In this document: positions 17,509 to 27,041 of the stretch, piece after piece
Layout of the letters: each line of letters opens with the position of its first letter
Position numbering within the stretch: position 1 is the stretch's first letter
DNA from: Bacteroidia bacterium
GTDB taxonomy: Bacteria; Bacteroidota; Bacteroidia; NS11-12g; UBA955
DNA: 64,000 nt
NCBI GenBank assembly: GCA_023228875.1
Contig: JALOAG010000001.1
Coordinates: forward strand, 590,296-654,295
Reading direction: 5' to 3'
Translations under genes and position numbers: made by a program
Notes under the pieces: model-generated
Seen by the model: the letters and a program-made list of their open reading frames with translations, nothing else
What the model was told of the DNA's origin: nothing
Database searches by the model: none

Positions 17509-19296
17509 TTATTTATTGAAGATTCCTTCGATTTCTGATGCAAAATTTTCGCTAATGACTTTACGTTTTATGCTCAGCTTAGGTGTTAATTCACCTAATT
17601 CTAATGCAAACTCGCGGGAGAGCAATTTAAACTTCTTAATTTTTTCTATGTCAATCAAGTCTTTGTTCACTTCATCAATCAGATTTTTGTAATACTTCAG
17701 CACTTGTTCGTTATTGATTGCGGTTTCTATGTCAGAAAATGGAATTCCGGTTTCTTGCATCCAATTCTTTAAATTCTCAAAACTTGGAACAATTAAAGCT
17801 CCTATGAATTTTTCATTTGCCCCTACCACCATGGCTTGTTCAATGAAGAAACTCTCTTTTAGTTTGTTTTCAATAGGTTGAGGAGCAATGTATTTACCTC
17901 CGCTATTCTTAAAAAGTTCTTTTTTTCTGTCAATAATTTTGTAAAATTTTTCATCTACCAAAGCACCTATGTCACCAGTATGAAGCCAGCCGTCCACAAT
18001 CATTTTGTCTGTCTCTTCTTTGTTTTTGTAATACCCGACCATGTTATTTTCACCTTTACATAAAATCTCACCATCATCTCCCAATTTTACTTGTACATTG
18101 TTTATTACTGTACCTATTGTCCCTATTTTGCGATTTTCTTTTCCAAACCTATTTACAGTAATGACAGGTGATGTTTCTGTAAGACCATAACCTTCCATAA
18201 TGGTGATTCCTGCAGCTGTAAAAAGTGTTGCCAGCTTTGGCGGACATGCAGCACCTCCCACGACAATTGCTTTAACATTGCCACCTAAGGCGGCACGCCA
18301 TTTACTAAAAATGAGTTTATTTGCAATGTTGAGCTTGAGATTGTAGAAGCTGCTATTTCCCTCTATCTTGTATTGGCTTCCGATTTTGACTGCCCAAAAG
18401 AATAGGAATTTTTTAATTCCTTTGAGCTCAGCACCTTTCTTCATTATTTTCTCATATACTTTTTCTAATAGCCTTGGGACAGTAACAAAGAGTGCAGGTC
18501 TTACTTCTTTTAAATTGTCTGCAATGGTTTCCATTCCCTCTGCATAATAGATGGAGTAATTATTATAAATATAAATGTAGGTTACGGTCTTTTCAAAAAT
18601 GTGATTGAGTGGCAAAAAGCTAAGACTTTTCTTATATCCTTCTTCTACACCAATCTCTTCAATTACATTGCGAACATTTTTAACATTGCTTACAATGTTT
18701 CTATGGCTTAGCATTACGCCCTTAGGTTTGCCTGTAGTACCGGAAGTGTAGATAATGGTGGCGATGTCATCTTCTTTTATGACTGATTTGCGTTTCTCAA
18801 TTTCGAGTAAATCTACTTGGTTTGGTTCTGATAATATTTGTTTCCAAGTGTTTGTATCTTCACCTTCCTCAAAAGTAAAGATGGCTTTTAGAAATGGCAT
18901 CTTATCTTTTACATCAGTCAGTTTTTGGTAAAGGGACTTGCTGTTCACGAAACAGTATTTCACTTCTGCTTCATTAAATACATAGATAATGTCGTCAATA
19001 TTGGTATTAGGATAGAGAGGTACTAATACTGCTCCGGATTGTTGAGTTGCAAAATCTGTAATTAACCATTCAGGACGACTGTTGCTGATAAGTCCGATTT
19101 TATCTTGATTTTCAACTCCGACTTTGTGTTTTATGCCTAAGTTTATTAAACCGTTAGTAAGTGCATTGGCTTGACTGATTACTTCTTGAGCGCTTAATTC
19201 TAAATATACTCCATCTTTTTTTGAAGCTAGTAATACTTGTTTGTTCTTAACTGATTCCATTGATAAACAGTCAAAAAGTCGTGAAAACTGTTCCAT
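17509..19296 (-). CDS. Long-chain fatty acid-CoA ligase (AMP-forming)
   Basis: A 595-residue adenylate-forming enzyme that activates long-chain fatty acids to acyl-CoA. The ATP/AMP motif IIYTSGTTGKPKGVMLSH, the GYGLTETSP motif, the hinge WLHTGDIGALVDEKFYKIIDR and the IAPQPIENKLKES region with the acyl-adenylate lysine context are present. The length and the N-terminal architecture fit the FadD/FAA group that occurs widely in Bacteroidota. It is convergent with the class IV aminotransferase and has its own promoter. Confidence 0.93.
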   Translation of the reverse strand: MEQFSRLFDCLSMESVKNKQVLLASKKDGVYLELSAQEVISQANALTNGLINLGIKHKVGVENQDKIGLISNSRPEWLITDFATQQSGAVLVPLYPNTNIDDIIYVFNEAEVKYCFVNSKSLYQKLTDVKDKMPFLKAIFTFEEGEDTNTWKQILSEPNQVDLLEIEKRKSVIKEDDIATIIYTSGTTGKPKGVMLSHRNIVSNVKNVRNVIEEIGVEEGYKKSLSFLPLNHIFEKTVTYIYIYNNYSIYYAEGMETIADNLKEVRPALFVTVPRLLEKVYEKIMKKGAELKGIKKFLFFWAVKIGSQYKIEGNSSFYNLKLNIANKLIFSKWRAALGGNVKAIVVGGAACPPKLATLFTAAGITIMEGYGLTETSPVITVNRFGKENRKIGTIGTVINNVQVKLGDDGEILCKGENNMVGYYKNKEETDKMIVDGWLHTGDIGALVDEKFYKIIDRKKELFKNSGGKYIAPQPIENKLKESFFIEQAMVVGANEKFIGALIVPSFENLKNWMQETGIPFSDIETAINNEQVLKYYKNLIDEVNKDLIDIEKIKKFKLLSREFALELGELTPKLSIKRKVISENFASEIEGIFNK

Positions 19297-19327
19297 AGTC
19301 TAAGGATTTGTTCAATAATGTTGTGTT

Positions 19328-19357
19328 CAAAAGTAAGCATGATTTTATGATTTCAAA
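19328..19357 (-). promoter_or_regulatory. Promoter for the acyl-CoA ligase gene
   Basis: On the minus strand, TTTG (19354-19357), an 18-base spacer and TACTTTTG (19328-19335) are close to the consensus, with a leader of roughly 25 bases. Confidence 0.65.
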
Positions 19358-19367
19358 GTATAGAAAC

Positions 19368-19399
19368 ACAAAAGGCTGCCATAAATGGCAGCCTTTTGT
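19368..19399 (-). terminator. Terminator of the T9SS sialidase-like gene
   Basis: A perfect 14-base-pair stem (ACAAAAGGCTGCCA paired with TGGCAGCCTTTTGT) with loop TAAA lies 25 bases after the stop of the gene ending at 19424. It also separates that gene from the acyl-CoA ligase promoter. Confidence 0.85.
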
Positions 19400-19423
19400 A
19401 CTAAAATATTTTGCTATGATTTG

Positions 19424-21370
19424 TTATTCTACAATCATTTTGCGTGTAACCGTATTGTTTCCGGCAGTAAGTGTGTAGAAATAAACACCACTGCTGTAAG
19501 TAGCAGCGTCAACAGTAATAATATGATTACCTTGATTAAGATTTGATATGTTATTGCTGAACATTACCTTTCCTGTCATGTCTTTTACTTCAATGTGTAG
19601 AGAAGGAGTAAAATCATTCAAGTAAATTGCGATATCAGTTTGACCATTAAATGGATTTGGAGTGTTTTGAGAAACTACAAAAACATTTGAAGGTTTTACG
19701 GTGTAAACATTAAGTCCCCAAATATTGCCAATTGAGCCATCTAAGATGTCTGCTTTAGGCACTGCAGCATAAAGAATGTCATTTCCATTTTCAGGGATTG
19801 GGTGATTGCTGGCAGAAGCTGAATTGTTTGCCAAGTTTGTACCCGGACGGTCATCTTGTTGGAAAATAACATGTAAATATTCATTTACCCTTCTTGCTAC
19901 TGAAGGAAAGTCGTTTTCTTTGTTTAGCATTTTGGTAATTGCTTGTGGAGCGCTCCAAGTAGTTCCTCCATCTTCTGATACCATCACAAATAATGCACGA
20001 TAATTCAAGTTATTATCATCTAATGCACCTTCAACAGGGGCAGAGAAAACCACATAAAGATTTCCATCAGCATCAATTGCAGCTACTGGTTGTCTAAATA
20101 GGGAAGTGTTTTGTAAACGTGCAACAGAATATAGATCACCGGGTATGTTTCCGTTTTGTAATCCTGAGAGTGTGCCCGGTTCAATGCTGTATTGACCGTC
20201 TTCATCTCTGTCTAACATACTACCATTAGCAATAAGTTGGGCTTCGCTAAGGTCTTCATTCCAATACATAATGCCAGCAATGCCGGGGAAGAAGCTATAA
20301 CTGTCATCGGTAGAATCTTGTTTAAGCACCCTGCCTAAGCCATACCAAACATGGCATTTTCCATTTGCATCAATTAAAACATCCATTGTTCCATCACTAC
20401 AGAATGGAGAATCAACTGTAAGTACCCCTTGTCTTAGTGGAGGATAAGGAAATGAATCTACATAATAGTGTGTGAATGTAGTACCATTGTCTGTAGATTT
20501 CCATAGTGCTACATCAGTTCCCAGTCTTCCGGATATAATGGCTACAATACTATCTTTTACATCAATAGCATAATTGTCGCCACCGCCAAACGCCCATCTT
20601 GTGGAGTCATATTGAGGGAGCATAGAATGTTCAATATCCCAAGTTTGACCACCGTCAGAAGAACGTGAATAAGTCATTGGAGCTTTGATACCGTTCACCT
20701 TTGGTGCAGGAGGGTCTGAAGGAGCAGAAGAGTCAGCATAGTTGCTAATCACATGGATGTAGTTCAATCCATCTGTCCCGATTCGAGCCCATAATGGTCT
20801 TAGTTTGGTTTGAGTCAATATTGGACTTTGTGTGAATGAGGTGTTGCCAAAAGCAGAATTTTTTGACATTATAAAACCTCCATCCTCAGCACTATGAGCA
20901 ATAATAACTTCTTTAGAGCCATTAAGCATGCCTATACTGGGCCAACCGGTTCTTTTGTTTTCAATTCTTGGAGTTGCGCCATCAGGAACAGTCATCCAAT
21001 CTGTTTTGTTAAAATGGTTGTAACCTGTACCTCTTTGCGCAAAAGCGTTGTCTGTAGCAGTAGTCCAAACTGCACTAATAGTGCCGTCCGGATATAGAAT
21101 AATTCTTCTTCCCATTGCAGCATTGGATTGTTGGTCATACTTGGTATTTCCTATTTTGATATAGGAGAAATTTATGTCTCGTCTTTCAACTACAGTGGAC
21201 TTAGAAGGTGCAACAACGGGATTAGAATTTGGTTGTATTACAATAGGAGCCGCATCAGTAGTTTTGACCGGCATGTTGTTTACTACAACCTGGTTTGAAT
21301 TAATCTTGCTTTGGGCAAAAAGTGCACCTGTCGCAAGAATGCTAAGCAGTGATAAGTATATTTTTTTCAT
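19424..21370 (-). CDS. Secreted sialidase-fold (BNR repeat) protein with T9SS sorting domain
   Basis: A 648-residue exported protein. The signal peptide ends near residue 19 (ATGALFAQ). The body has several Asp-box-type repeats, SSDGGQTWD, STDNGTTFT and SEDGGTTWS, as in six-bladed sialidase propellers. From about residue 575 a type A T9SS sorting domain begins with NTPNPFNGQTDI and ends with YSSGVYFYTLTAGNNTVTRKMIVE-type strands. No catalytic Arg triad could be assigned, so hydrolase activity is uncertain; the propeller may only bind. It is flanked by a terminator and a promoter and stands alone. Confidence 0.85.
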   Translation of the reverse strand: MKKIYLSLLSILATGALFAQSKINSNQVVVNNMPVKTTDAAPIVIQPNSNPVVAPSKSTVVERRDINFSYIKIGNTKYDQQSNAAMGRRIILYPDGTISAVWTTATDNAFAQRGTGYNHFNKTDWMTVPDGATPRIENKRTGWPSIGMLNGSKEVIIAHSAEDGGFIMSKNSAFGNTSFTQSPILTQTKLRPLWARIGTDGLNYIHVISNYADSSAPSDPPAPKVNGIKAPMTYSRSSDGGQTWDIEHSMLPQYDSTRWAFGGGDNYAIDVKDSIVAIISGRLGTDVALWKSTDNGTTFTHYYVDSFPYPPLRQGVLTVDSPFCSDGTMDVLIDANGKCHVWYGLGRVLKQDSTDDSYSFFPGIAGIMYWNEDLSEAQLIANGSMLDRDEDGQYSIEPGTLSGLQNGNIPGDLYSVARLQNTSLFRQPVAAIDADGNLYVVFSAPVEGALDDNNLNYRALFVMVSEDGGTTWSAPQAITKMLNKENDFPSVARRVNEYLHVIFQQDDRPGTNLANNSASASNHPIPENGNDILYAAVPKADILDGSIGNIWGLNVYTVKPSNVFVVSQNTPNPFNGQTDIAIYLNDFTPSLHIEVKDMTGKVMFSNNISNLNQGNHIITVDAATYSSGVYFYTLTAGNNTVTRKMIVE

Positions 21371-21399
21371 CTCAGGAATTTGTTAATTATTAATGGGTG

Positions 21400-21428
21400 T
21401 AAAAATAGGAATTTTTATAACACAACAA
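21400..21428 (-). promoter_or_regulatory. Probable promoter of the T9SS sialidase-like gene
   Basis: On the minus strand, TTG (21426-21428), an 18-base spacer and TATTTTTA (21400-21407), which differs from the consensus -7 only at the last base. Confidence 0.4.
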
Positions 21429-21452
21429 GATATCTAAAGGTAAAATGCCGAA

Positions 21453-22487
21453 TTAGTTACTATGGGTGGCAAATATCTTAAGTACCATCTCACGCATCAT
21501 TTCTCCGGTCGGAGTTGCATTACCTCCTACACCCTTGGATTTCAAGTCATAGTATTTGAGAATGGCAAAAACTTGCTCAACTTTTTCTGAACTGAAATTA
21601 GCCGCAGCCATTCTGTATTCAGTAAGGATAAACTCATGTATGCCCAATTTTGATGCTAAGCTTCTGGCATCTAATGTCTTAAACTCGTGATAGAGTAATA
21701 TTTTTTTAAAGTATGAAAATAAATTGCCAATGATTACTATAAAGGGGTTTTGAGTCGGATTGTTGGCTAAATAATTGATTATTTGGATGGACTTGTTGAA
21801 ATTGTTGCTGCCAATTGCTTTTTGCAACTCAAAAACGTTAAAGTCTTTGCTGATACCGATGTTCTCTTCTACATGTTTTGTATTGATGAGTTGCACTTCC
21901 TTCGGTAGTTGCAGAAGCATCTTGTCTATCTCATTTGCAATTTTCCCTAAATCATTTCCCAGATATTCTGCAATGAGCAAAGAAGCTTGCGAATCAATGG
22001 CTTTGTCTAAGCTTCTGATATATTTTTCAATCCAACCCGGAATTTTGTTTTCGTATAATTTCTCACTTTTGAAGAAACCATATTTCAAAAACAGTTTAGC
22101 CACTTTTGTTCGTTGGTCCAGTTTGTCAATTTTGTAATTGAGAACAAGTATTGTGCTCTTGAGTGGGTTTTCCAAATAAGGGACAAAATCGTCCATTTGG
22201 TTTTTGGGGAGGTTCTGGGCTTCTTTTACAATAATGACTTGATATTCAGCCATCATGGGATAGCGCTTTGCAGCCATGACAATATCTTTCACTTTGACTT
22301 CTTTTCCATACATGATTGTTTGGTTGAATTGTTTTTCTGTAGGTGTTAATACAGTTTCTTCAATCAAATCGGATATTTTTTCTATGTAGTATGGTTCATC
22401 CCCCGAAAGAAAATAGACAGGTTGAAATTCCCTGTTTTTAATTGAGTTTGAAAGTAGTTTAAAATCTTCTTCGGTATTCTTTGCCAT
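21453..22487 (-). CDS. holA: DNA polymerase III subunit delta
   Basis: The clamp-loader delta subunit, which opens the beta clamp during replication. The 344 residues show the family start VYFLSGDEPYYIEKI (about residues 19-33), the YPMMAEYQVIIVKEAQ segment and the C-terminal helical domain with KGVGGNATPTGEMMREMVLKIF-type ending. The Walker A motif is degenerate, as expected for delta. It diverges from the HSDR_N gene across 41 bases; in my recollection this pair is common in Bacteroidota. Confidence 0.93.
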   Translation of the reverse strand: MAKNTEEDFKLLSNSIKNREFQPVYFLSGDEPYYIEKISDLIEETVLTPTEKQFNQTIMYGKEVKVKDIVMAAKRYPMMAEYQVIIVKEAQNLPKNQMDDFVPYLENPLKSTILVLNYKIDKLDQRTKVAKLFLKYGFFKSEKLYENKIPGWIEKYIRSLDKAIDSQASLLIAEYLGNDLGKIANEIDKMLLQLPKEVQLINTKHVEENIGISKDFNVFELQKAIGSNNFNKSIQIINYLANNPTQNPFIVIIGNLFSYFKKILLYHEFKTLDARSLASKLGIHEFILTEYRMAAANFSSEKVEQVFAILKYYDLKSKGVGGNATPTGEMMREMVLKIFATHSN

Positions 22488-22528
22488 AAGAATTGCGTTT
22501 GCTGCTTTATCTTTAATTTGCAGTTGAA

Positions 22529-22978
22529 ATGCAGAAGATTAATTTGCCTGAATTTGCACCGCTCCTTAAGAATATTGGGCAAAGAAAATACATTTTTGAT
22601 TCTTTTAGGAAAAAGTTTGTAACACTCACGCCAGAAGAGTGGGTCCGTCAACATTGGGCATATTTTTTAGTAACATATATTGGTGTCCCAAAAGGGGTTA
22701 TTGGTATTGAGGTGTCATTGAAGTACAATACCATGAACAAAAGGGCTGATATAGTGGTTTTTGATAAGTCTCAACAACCTGCTTTAATTGTTGAATGTAA
22801 AGCATCTCATGTAGCTTTGACGGAGCAAACATGTTTACAAATTGCAAACTATAATGCTGTGTTTAAATCAAAATTTTTAATCATCTCTAATGGGATGGAG
22901 CATTTTTTGTTTGAAGTGGATTTCCAGTCAAATACAATTTTTCGACTTCAAGAACTTCCTGTGTATAGTGAATGGTAA
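22529..22978 (+). CDS. HSDR_N-type nuclease-fold protein
   Basis: A 149-residue protein matching the type I restriction enzyme R-subunit N-terminal domain family, but without the helicase part or any HsdM/HsdS neighbour. A PD-(D/E)xK-type active site is readable: Asp in KRADIVVFD followed by ECKA (Glu-x-Lys). It may therefore be a stand-alone nuclease or DNA-binding relic. The divergent placement beside holA suggests a link to replication or repair rather than restriction; that is inference. It ends seven bases from the convergent asnB stop. Confidence 0.82.
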   Translation: MQKINLPEFAPLLKNIGQRKYIFDSFRKKFVTLTPEEWVRQHWAYFLVTYIGVPKGVIGIEVSLKYNTMNKRADIVVFDKSQQPALIVECKASHVALTEQTCLQIANYNAVFKSKFLIISNGMEHFLFEVDFQSNTIFRLQELPVYSEW

Positions 22979-22985
22979 TCTTATG

Positions 22986-24815
22986 TTATTTAATATTGTT
23001 GCGGTCTAACCAATTTGTTAACACAATCAAGCCCCAGAAGATGTTCCAATGATGATTTTGTTTCCCAATTTTAAAGTCGTTAAAAGCACTTTGCCAACTT
23101 TGTGCATGAAGGAGTTCTCTGTAAGCTAATTTGTGGATAGCATTCTGGACATATTCGGAAAGTTCATTTCTTAACCATTTATCCCAAGGTAGTACAAACC
23201 CCATTTTTTTTCTTTGGATTATTTCCAGTGGTAATAGATCTGAAAGCGATTCTACCAACAAAGATTTTTGTGCCTTTGATTTAGTCTTATAAGCATCAGG
23301 TGTATTTAAAACATACTCCACCAATTTGTGGTCGAGAAAGGGAACGCGCACTTCAAGTGCGTGGCGCATACTCATCTGGTCTGTATCTCTTAACAATACA
23401 GGTTGTAAGTAATAGTGTAGCTCTGCTTGTGTTAATTGGCGATATCTTTCAAACGAATTGTTAAAAAATGATTCTGAAACAATGGGTTGATAGCTACCTA
23501 ATAAGTAATTGCAATCAGATTTGCTCAGCATACTTCTCAATGTTTCATAAGCTTGGGCAGGATGGAGTGTGTTCATTGAAAGCAGTTCATATAGCTTTTT
23601 GTATCGTGTATTTTGATTAAAGCTTAACAAGGTACTGCCGCATTTTCTAACAATAGTTGGAACTTTTCCAAGTTTATTAATTATTAACGGTAGTTGTGCA
23701 AAGACAGGATATCCACCAAATAATTCATCACCGCCAAGCCCTGATAAAGCCATAGTGATTCCGGCTTTGCGCGTAACTTGTGAAACAATATAGGAGTTGG
23801 CTCCATCAAAACTTGGATGGTCGTAGGCGTTGAGGATATTTTCTATTTCTTCTAAAAATAGTGTTGGGCTTAATTTAATCTCTGTATGTTTTGTGCCATA
23901 TCTTTTTGCAACTTGTTTGGCATAATAGGCTTCAGAGAATTCTTTTTCTTCAAAACTAATGTTAAATGTATTCACGCTGCCGGACATACATTCACTCATA
24001 GCAGCAGTAACCGCTGTTGAGTCAATTCCACCGGATAGGAAAGCTCCAAAAGGTACGTCCGCAACAAGCCTTTTTTCAACAGCATTCATGAAAAGTGTTT
24101 TTATGTCTTTTTTACATTGCTCATAGCTTATTTCATTGTTTGTTTCTAATGTCGGCTCCCAATATGAATGGAAGTCGAAAGTCCTTTCTGAAATAATTGC
24201 GAAAGAGGCAGGAGGAATGGATTTGGTGTTTTGCAACAAAGTGTCTTGGCCTGAAACTGTTCCAAGTCGGAAGAATTCCGAGATTTTGCTCTTGTCTAAT
24301 TGGGCTTGAAATAGATTACTTGCCAACAGCCCTCTTATTTCAGATGAGAAGACAATGAAGTTGTCAGTTTTGTAATAGTAAAGAGGTTTTATTCCTAATC
24401 TGTCTCTTGCAATAAAAAGGTTTTGTTGCGCTTGGTCATAAATAGCAAATGCGAACATCCCCTCCAAATATTCCAACATTTGTGTTCCCCACTTGATATA
24501 TGCTGCAATCAGTACTTCTGAGTCGCTTGAGGTTTTGAAAGGGTATTCCGGTAGAAGGGATTTGATTTTTTGATAATTATAAATCTCACCGTTAAAGATT
24601 AAAACAAATCTACCATCATGACTAAACATGGGCTGGTTGCCGGCATTACTTAGGTCAATAATAGAAAGTCTGACATGCCCTAAGCCGACATTGTTCTGTA
24701 AGAAAATTCCATTGTTGTCGGGTCCTCTGTGTTGTATGGCTTCATTCATCTTCTTGATATGCCATTCTTCAACATGGTTTTGATTGAAATGAAATATGCC
24801 GTTTATGCCACACAT
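22986..24815 (-). CDS. asnB: Asparagine synthase (glutamine-hydrolysing)
   Basis: A 609-residue enzyme with an N-terminal Ntn-type glutaminase domain starting at the catalytic Cys 2 (MCGINGIFHF) and a C-terminal synthetase domain with the pyrophosphate loop FLSGGIDSTAV and ALSGLGGDELFGGY. Family members make asparagine or amidate sugars and peptides during surface polysaccharide synthesis. Its position as the last gene of a PAP2-glycosyltransferase-asnB operon favours a polysaccharide-linked role, but the primary metabolic role is not excluded. Confidence 0.92.
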   Translation of the reverse strand: MCGINGIFHFNQNHVEEWHIKKMNEAIQHRGPDNNGIFLQNNVGLGHVRLSIIDLSNAGNQPMFSHDGRFVLIFNGEIYNYQKIKSLLPEYPFKTSSDSEVLIAAYIKWGTQMLEYLEGMFAFAIYDQAQQNLFIARDRLGIKPLYYYKTDNFIVFSSEIRGLLASNLFQAQLDKSKISEFFRLGTVSGQDTLLQNTKSIPPASFAIISERTFDFHSYWEPTLETNNEISYEQCKKDIKTLFMNAVEKRLVADVPFGAFLSGGIDSTAVTAAMSECMSGSVNTFNISFEEKEFSEAYYAKQVAKRYGTKHTEIKLSPTLFLEEIENILNAYDHPSFDGANSYIVSQVTRKAGITMALSGLGGDELFGGYPVFAQLPLIINKLGKVPTIVRKCGSTLLSFNQNTRYKKLYELLSMNTLHPAQAYETLRSMLSKSDCNYLLGSYQPIVSESFFNNSFERYRQLTQAELHYYLQPVLLRDTDQMSMRHALEVRVPFLDHKLVEYVLNTPDAYKTKSKAQKSLLVESLSDLLPLEIIQRKKMGFVLPWDKWLRNELSEYVQNAIHKLAYRELLHAQSWQSAFNDFKIGKQNHHWNIFWGLIVLTNWLDRNNIK

Positions 24816-24822
24816 ATAAGTA

Positions 24823-25902
24823 CTAACGATTATTTAGTAAATCAAAAAGGGTTTCAGACCACGAGTTTAGGTTAATTTTATTTGAAAGCAATACACTGGT
24901 TTCTGCCATGGCATTGTATTGAAGCTGATTAAGACTTGCGGCTTTCAATAATGTTTGTTTTAATGAACCGATATCATCAGGAGGAAAACTAAAACCATTT
25001 TTCCCTTCATGTAAAAATTCAGAGCCTGCTCCGACAGCAGTGCTGATTAATAAAGGAAAACCTGCGGCAGCAAACTCATGTACAACTACCGCCCAGGGTT
25101 CAAAACGACTGGGTAGAATAAAAACTCCTGTGTCTTCAATAAACTTGCCCATTGCGTTAGGTTGAATAAAGCCCCAATGTTTAATGTCTTTGTGTTCAAC
25201 CCTTTTTTCAAAATCCAATCCAGTACCCAAACACCATAATTTCCACCCTTGCAATGTACCATCTTTTTTTAAATCTATAAATGCTTGCCACAAATTTTCA
25301 AGTCCTTTTGCAGGAATATACCTTGCAACACAAATGAATCGCTTTGGAAACTCTTTAAACTTCTTGTCTTTAAATTGATGATAAAAAGTACTGAAAGAGT
25401 TGGTATCTCCGCAATAATATCCGGTTTTTATCTGCTTTTCTTTGAATCCCAATTTGAGGGCATATTGCTTTTGAGGTAATCCCGGTACCCACGCTTTATT
25501 AAAGGTCTTATGAATGGTAAAGGGTGCTGTAAGTTGCAAAAGCCTTTGTTTGAGACTGCCATTCCAATGATTGTCCATTGCTAATATAACAGGAATTTTC
25601 TTGACAAATTCTTTGCAAACAGCCAAGTAATCTTTGTCAATCCAGCCTGAGCACATTATTAGATCAGGTGCAAGTTTATCGGCAAAGGCAGACAACGATT
25701 GTTTGTCAAATTCTTTTCTGTTATAAATATATAATCTGTTTGTTGTCTTAAATTCAAAAGGAGCCTCGGCATTAACCGGGTATTTCACTAAATGAATTTC
25801 TACATGTTGAAATCGGTTCAGGAAATGGTATAACGAGCTGGAAACATACTGTGCAATTTCAGTATAGAGTATTAATATGGTGGCAGCTCTTTGGTTCATC
25901 AC
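24823..25902 (-). CDS. Glycosyltransferase, GT4-type
   Basis: A 359-residue GT-B-fold glycosyltransferase. The C-terminal donor-binding half has FICVARYIPAKGLENLW and PSRFEPWAVVVHEFAAAGFP, with the conserved Glu pair of the EX7E motif. Acceptor and donor sugars are unknown. It lies seven bases upstream of asnB and ten bases downstream of the PAP2 gene, all on the same strand. No signal peptide or membrane segment is seen. Confidence 0.85.
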   Translation of the reverse strand: MMNQRAATILILYTEIAQYVSSSLYHFLNRFQHVEIHLVKYPVNAEAPFEFKTTNRLYIYNRKEFDKQSLSAFADKLAPDLIMCSGWIDKDYLAVCKEFVKKIPVILAMDNHWNGSLKQRLLQLTAPFTIHKTFNKAWVPGLPQKQYALKLGFKEKQIKTGYYCGDTNSFSTFYHQFKDKKFKEFPKRFICVARYIPAKGLENLWQAFIDLKKDGTLQGWKLWCLGTGLDFEKRVEHKDIKHWGFIQPNAMGKFIEDTGVFILPSRFEPWAVVVHEFAAAGFPLLISTAVGAGSEFLHEGKNGFSFPPDDIGSLKQTLLKAASLNQLQYNAMAETSVLLSNKINLNSWSETLFDLLNNR

Positions 25903-25912
25903 AGTTTGTTAG

Positions 25913-26557
25913 TCAAGAATAGAATGTTTTTTTATGAGATGTAAGTGATAAGGGAGGGATAAGTTGTATTATTAGCAATGTATTGATTGCCCCAATTAAA
26001 GCACCTGCCAATACATCTTCAGGGAAGTGCATTCCGTTATAAATTCTGGAGATGCCGGCAAGCAATGCCAATATAAAACACAAAGAATAGCACCATGGCT
26101 TATTCACTAATAATGCTATGAAAAATAATCCTGTGAAAGCAGTAAACGTATGTCCTGAAGGGAAAGATTGCCAGTATTTCACAGACAAATATGGTGAAAA
26201 ATGAACGGATGATGGAGTATCAATAAAAAACTTTGCAGGGCGAGGAGTTTGTGTGAAAACATAGTTTTTAAGTGAGAATGAAATAATAGCATTCATTACG
26301 AATGCAATACAGATGTTGAGTATTTGGGATTTATATCTGAACCAAACAAAAATAATGGCAAATACAATCAGGGGCCATTCGCCCAACAACGTAAAAAGAA
26401 AGAAAACGAAATCAACCGCTCTGCCTCCGCAACGATTTAAAAGAAAAAAAATATTTTCTCTACCAAGAGCTATAAAAGCAATCCATCCAATAACCTGTAA
26501 ACCAATAAGATAAAAAATAAAATGGTTAGAAATAGATTGCTTAAGAGACGGTTTCAT
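25913..26557 (-). CDS. PAP2-family phosphatase
   Basis: A 214-residue polytopic membrane phosphatase. The acid-phosphatase motifs are KNYVFTQTPRPAK (motif 1), PSGHTF (motif 2) and SRIYNGMHFPEDVLAG (motif 3 with the catalytic His). Such enzymes dephosphorylate undecaprenyl or other lipid phosphates. An earlier ATG at 26623 is open, but a perfect -7 box TATTTTTG (26572-26579, minus strand) lies between the two, so I choose the ATG at 26557. First gene of the operon with the glycosyltransferase and asnB. Confidence 0.87.
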   Translation of the reverse strand: MKPSLKQSISNHFIFYLIGLQVIGWIAFIALGRENIFFLLNRCGGRAVDFVFFLFTLLGEWPLIVFAIIFVWFRYKSQILNICIAFVMNAIISFSLKNYVFTQTPRPAKFFIDTPSSVHFSPYLSVKYWQSFPSGHTFTAFTGLFFIALLVNKPWCYSLCFILALLAGISRIYNGMHFPEDVLAGALIGAINTLLIIQLIPPLSLTSHKKTFYS

Positions 26558-26571
26558 TAGGAATGTGGGTT

Positions 26572-26579
26572 CAAAAATA
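26572..26579 (-). promoter_or_regulatory. -7 element of the PAP2-glycosyltransferase-asnB operon
   Basis: TATTTTTG on the minus strand, giving a leader of about nine bases to the ATG at 26557. A matching -33 element is not evident. Confidence 0.55.
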
Positions 26580-26638
26580 AGCGAATAATTTTGCCTGTCA
26601 GACATAATTGATATAAATTGCACCCAAAAGAAAATCTC

Positions 26639-27031
26639 ATGAGTGAAAGGGTCAAATTAGAAATGGAGTTTTTGATTAATTCTTCTCCTGCAATCTTGTT
26701 TAATTTTATAAGCACTGCATCCGGTCTTTCTCAATGGTTTGCTGATAAGGTTTCAGTCAGAGGATCTGAATTGATGATTTTCTCATGGGGAAATGAAGAG
26801 GTTAGAGAAGCTAAAATTGTCAAAAAAGCTTTTAACAAGTTCATTAGATTTGCATGGTCTGATGCAGACAGTAAAGACGAGTATTGGGAAATGGAAATTT
26901 GCAAAGGAGAATTGACAGAAGACATCATGTTGTATGTTACTGAATTTGTTGATCCTGATGAGGAAGAAGAAATATCAAATTTATGGTCAAGTCAGATAGA
27001 TGATTTAAAAGAAACACTCGGAGTTAATTAA
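26639..27031 (+). CDS. START-like (SRPBCC-fold) domain protein
   Basis: A 130-residue cytoplasmic protein of the START-like family found across Bacteroidota. LEMEFLINSSPAILFNFISTASGLSQWFAD is the typical first strand and helix of an AHSA1/SRPBCC fold, quoted here as LEMEFLINSS and TASGLSQWFAD. Such folds bind hydrophobic ligands or act as Hsp90 activators, but the role of this group is unknown. I take the ATG at 26639 rather than the TTG at 26618, which sits in a promoter-like TATAAATTG. It diverges from the PAP2 gene and is 10 bases before the LptF/G-type gene. Confidence 0.8.
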   Translation: MSERVKLEMEFLINSSPAILFNFISTASGLSQWFADKVSVRGSELMIFSWGNEEVREAKIVKKAFNKFIRFAWSDADSKDEYWEMEICKGELTEDIMLYVTEFVDPDEEEEISNLWSSQIDDLKETLGVN

Positions 27032-27041
27032 GTTCCTCTGC

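Noticed and set aside
22529..22978. Part of a type I restriction-modification locus
   Set aside because: No HsdM, HsdS or helicase genes are adjacent and the neighbour is holA.
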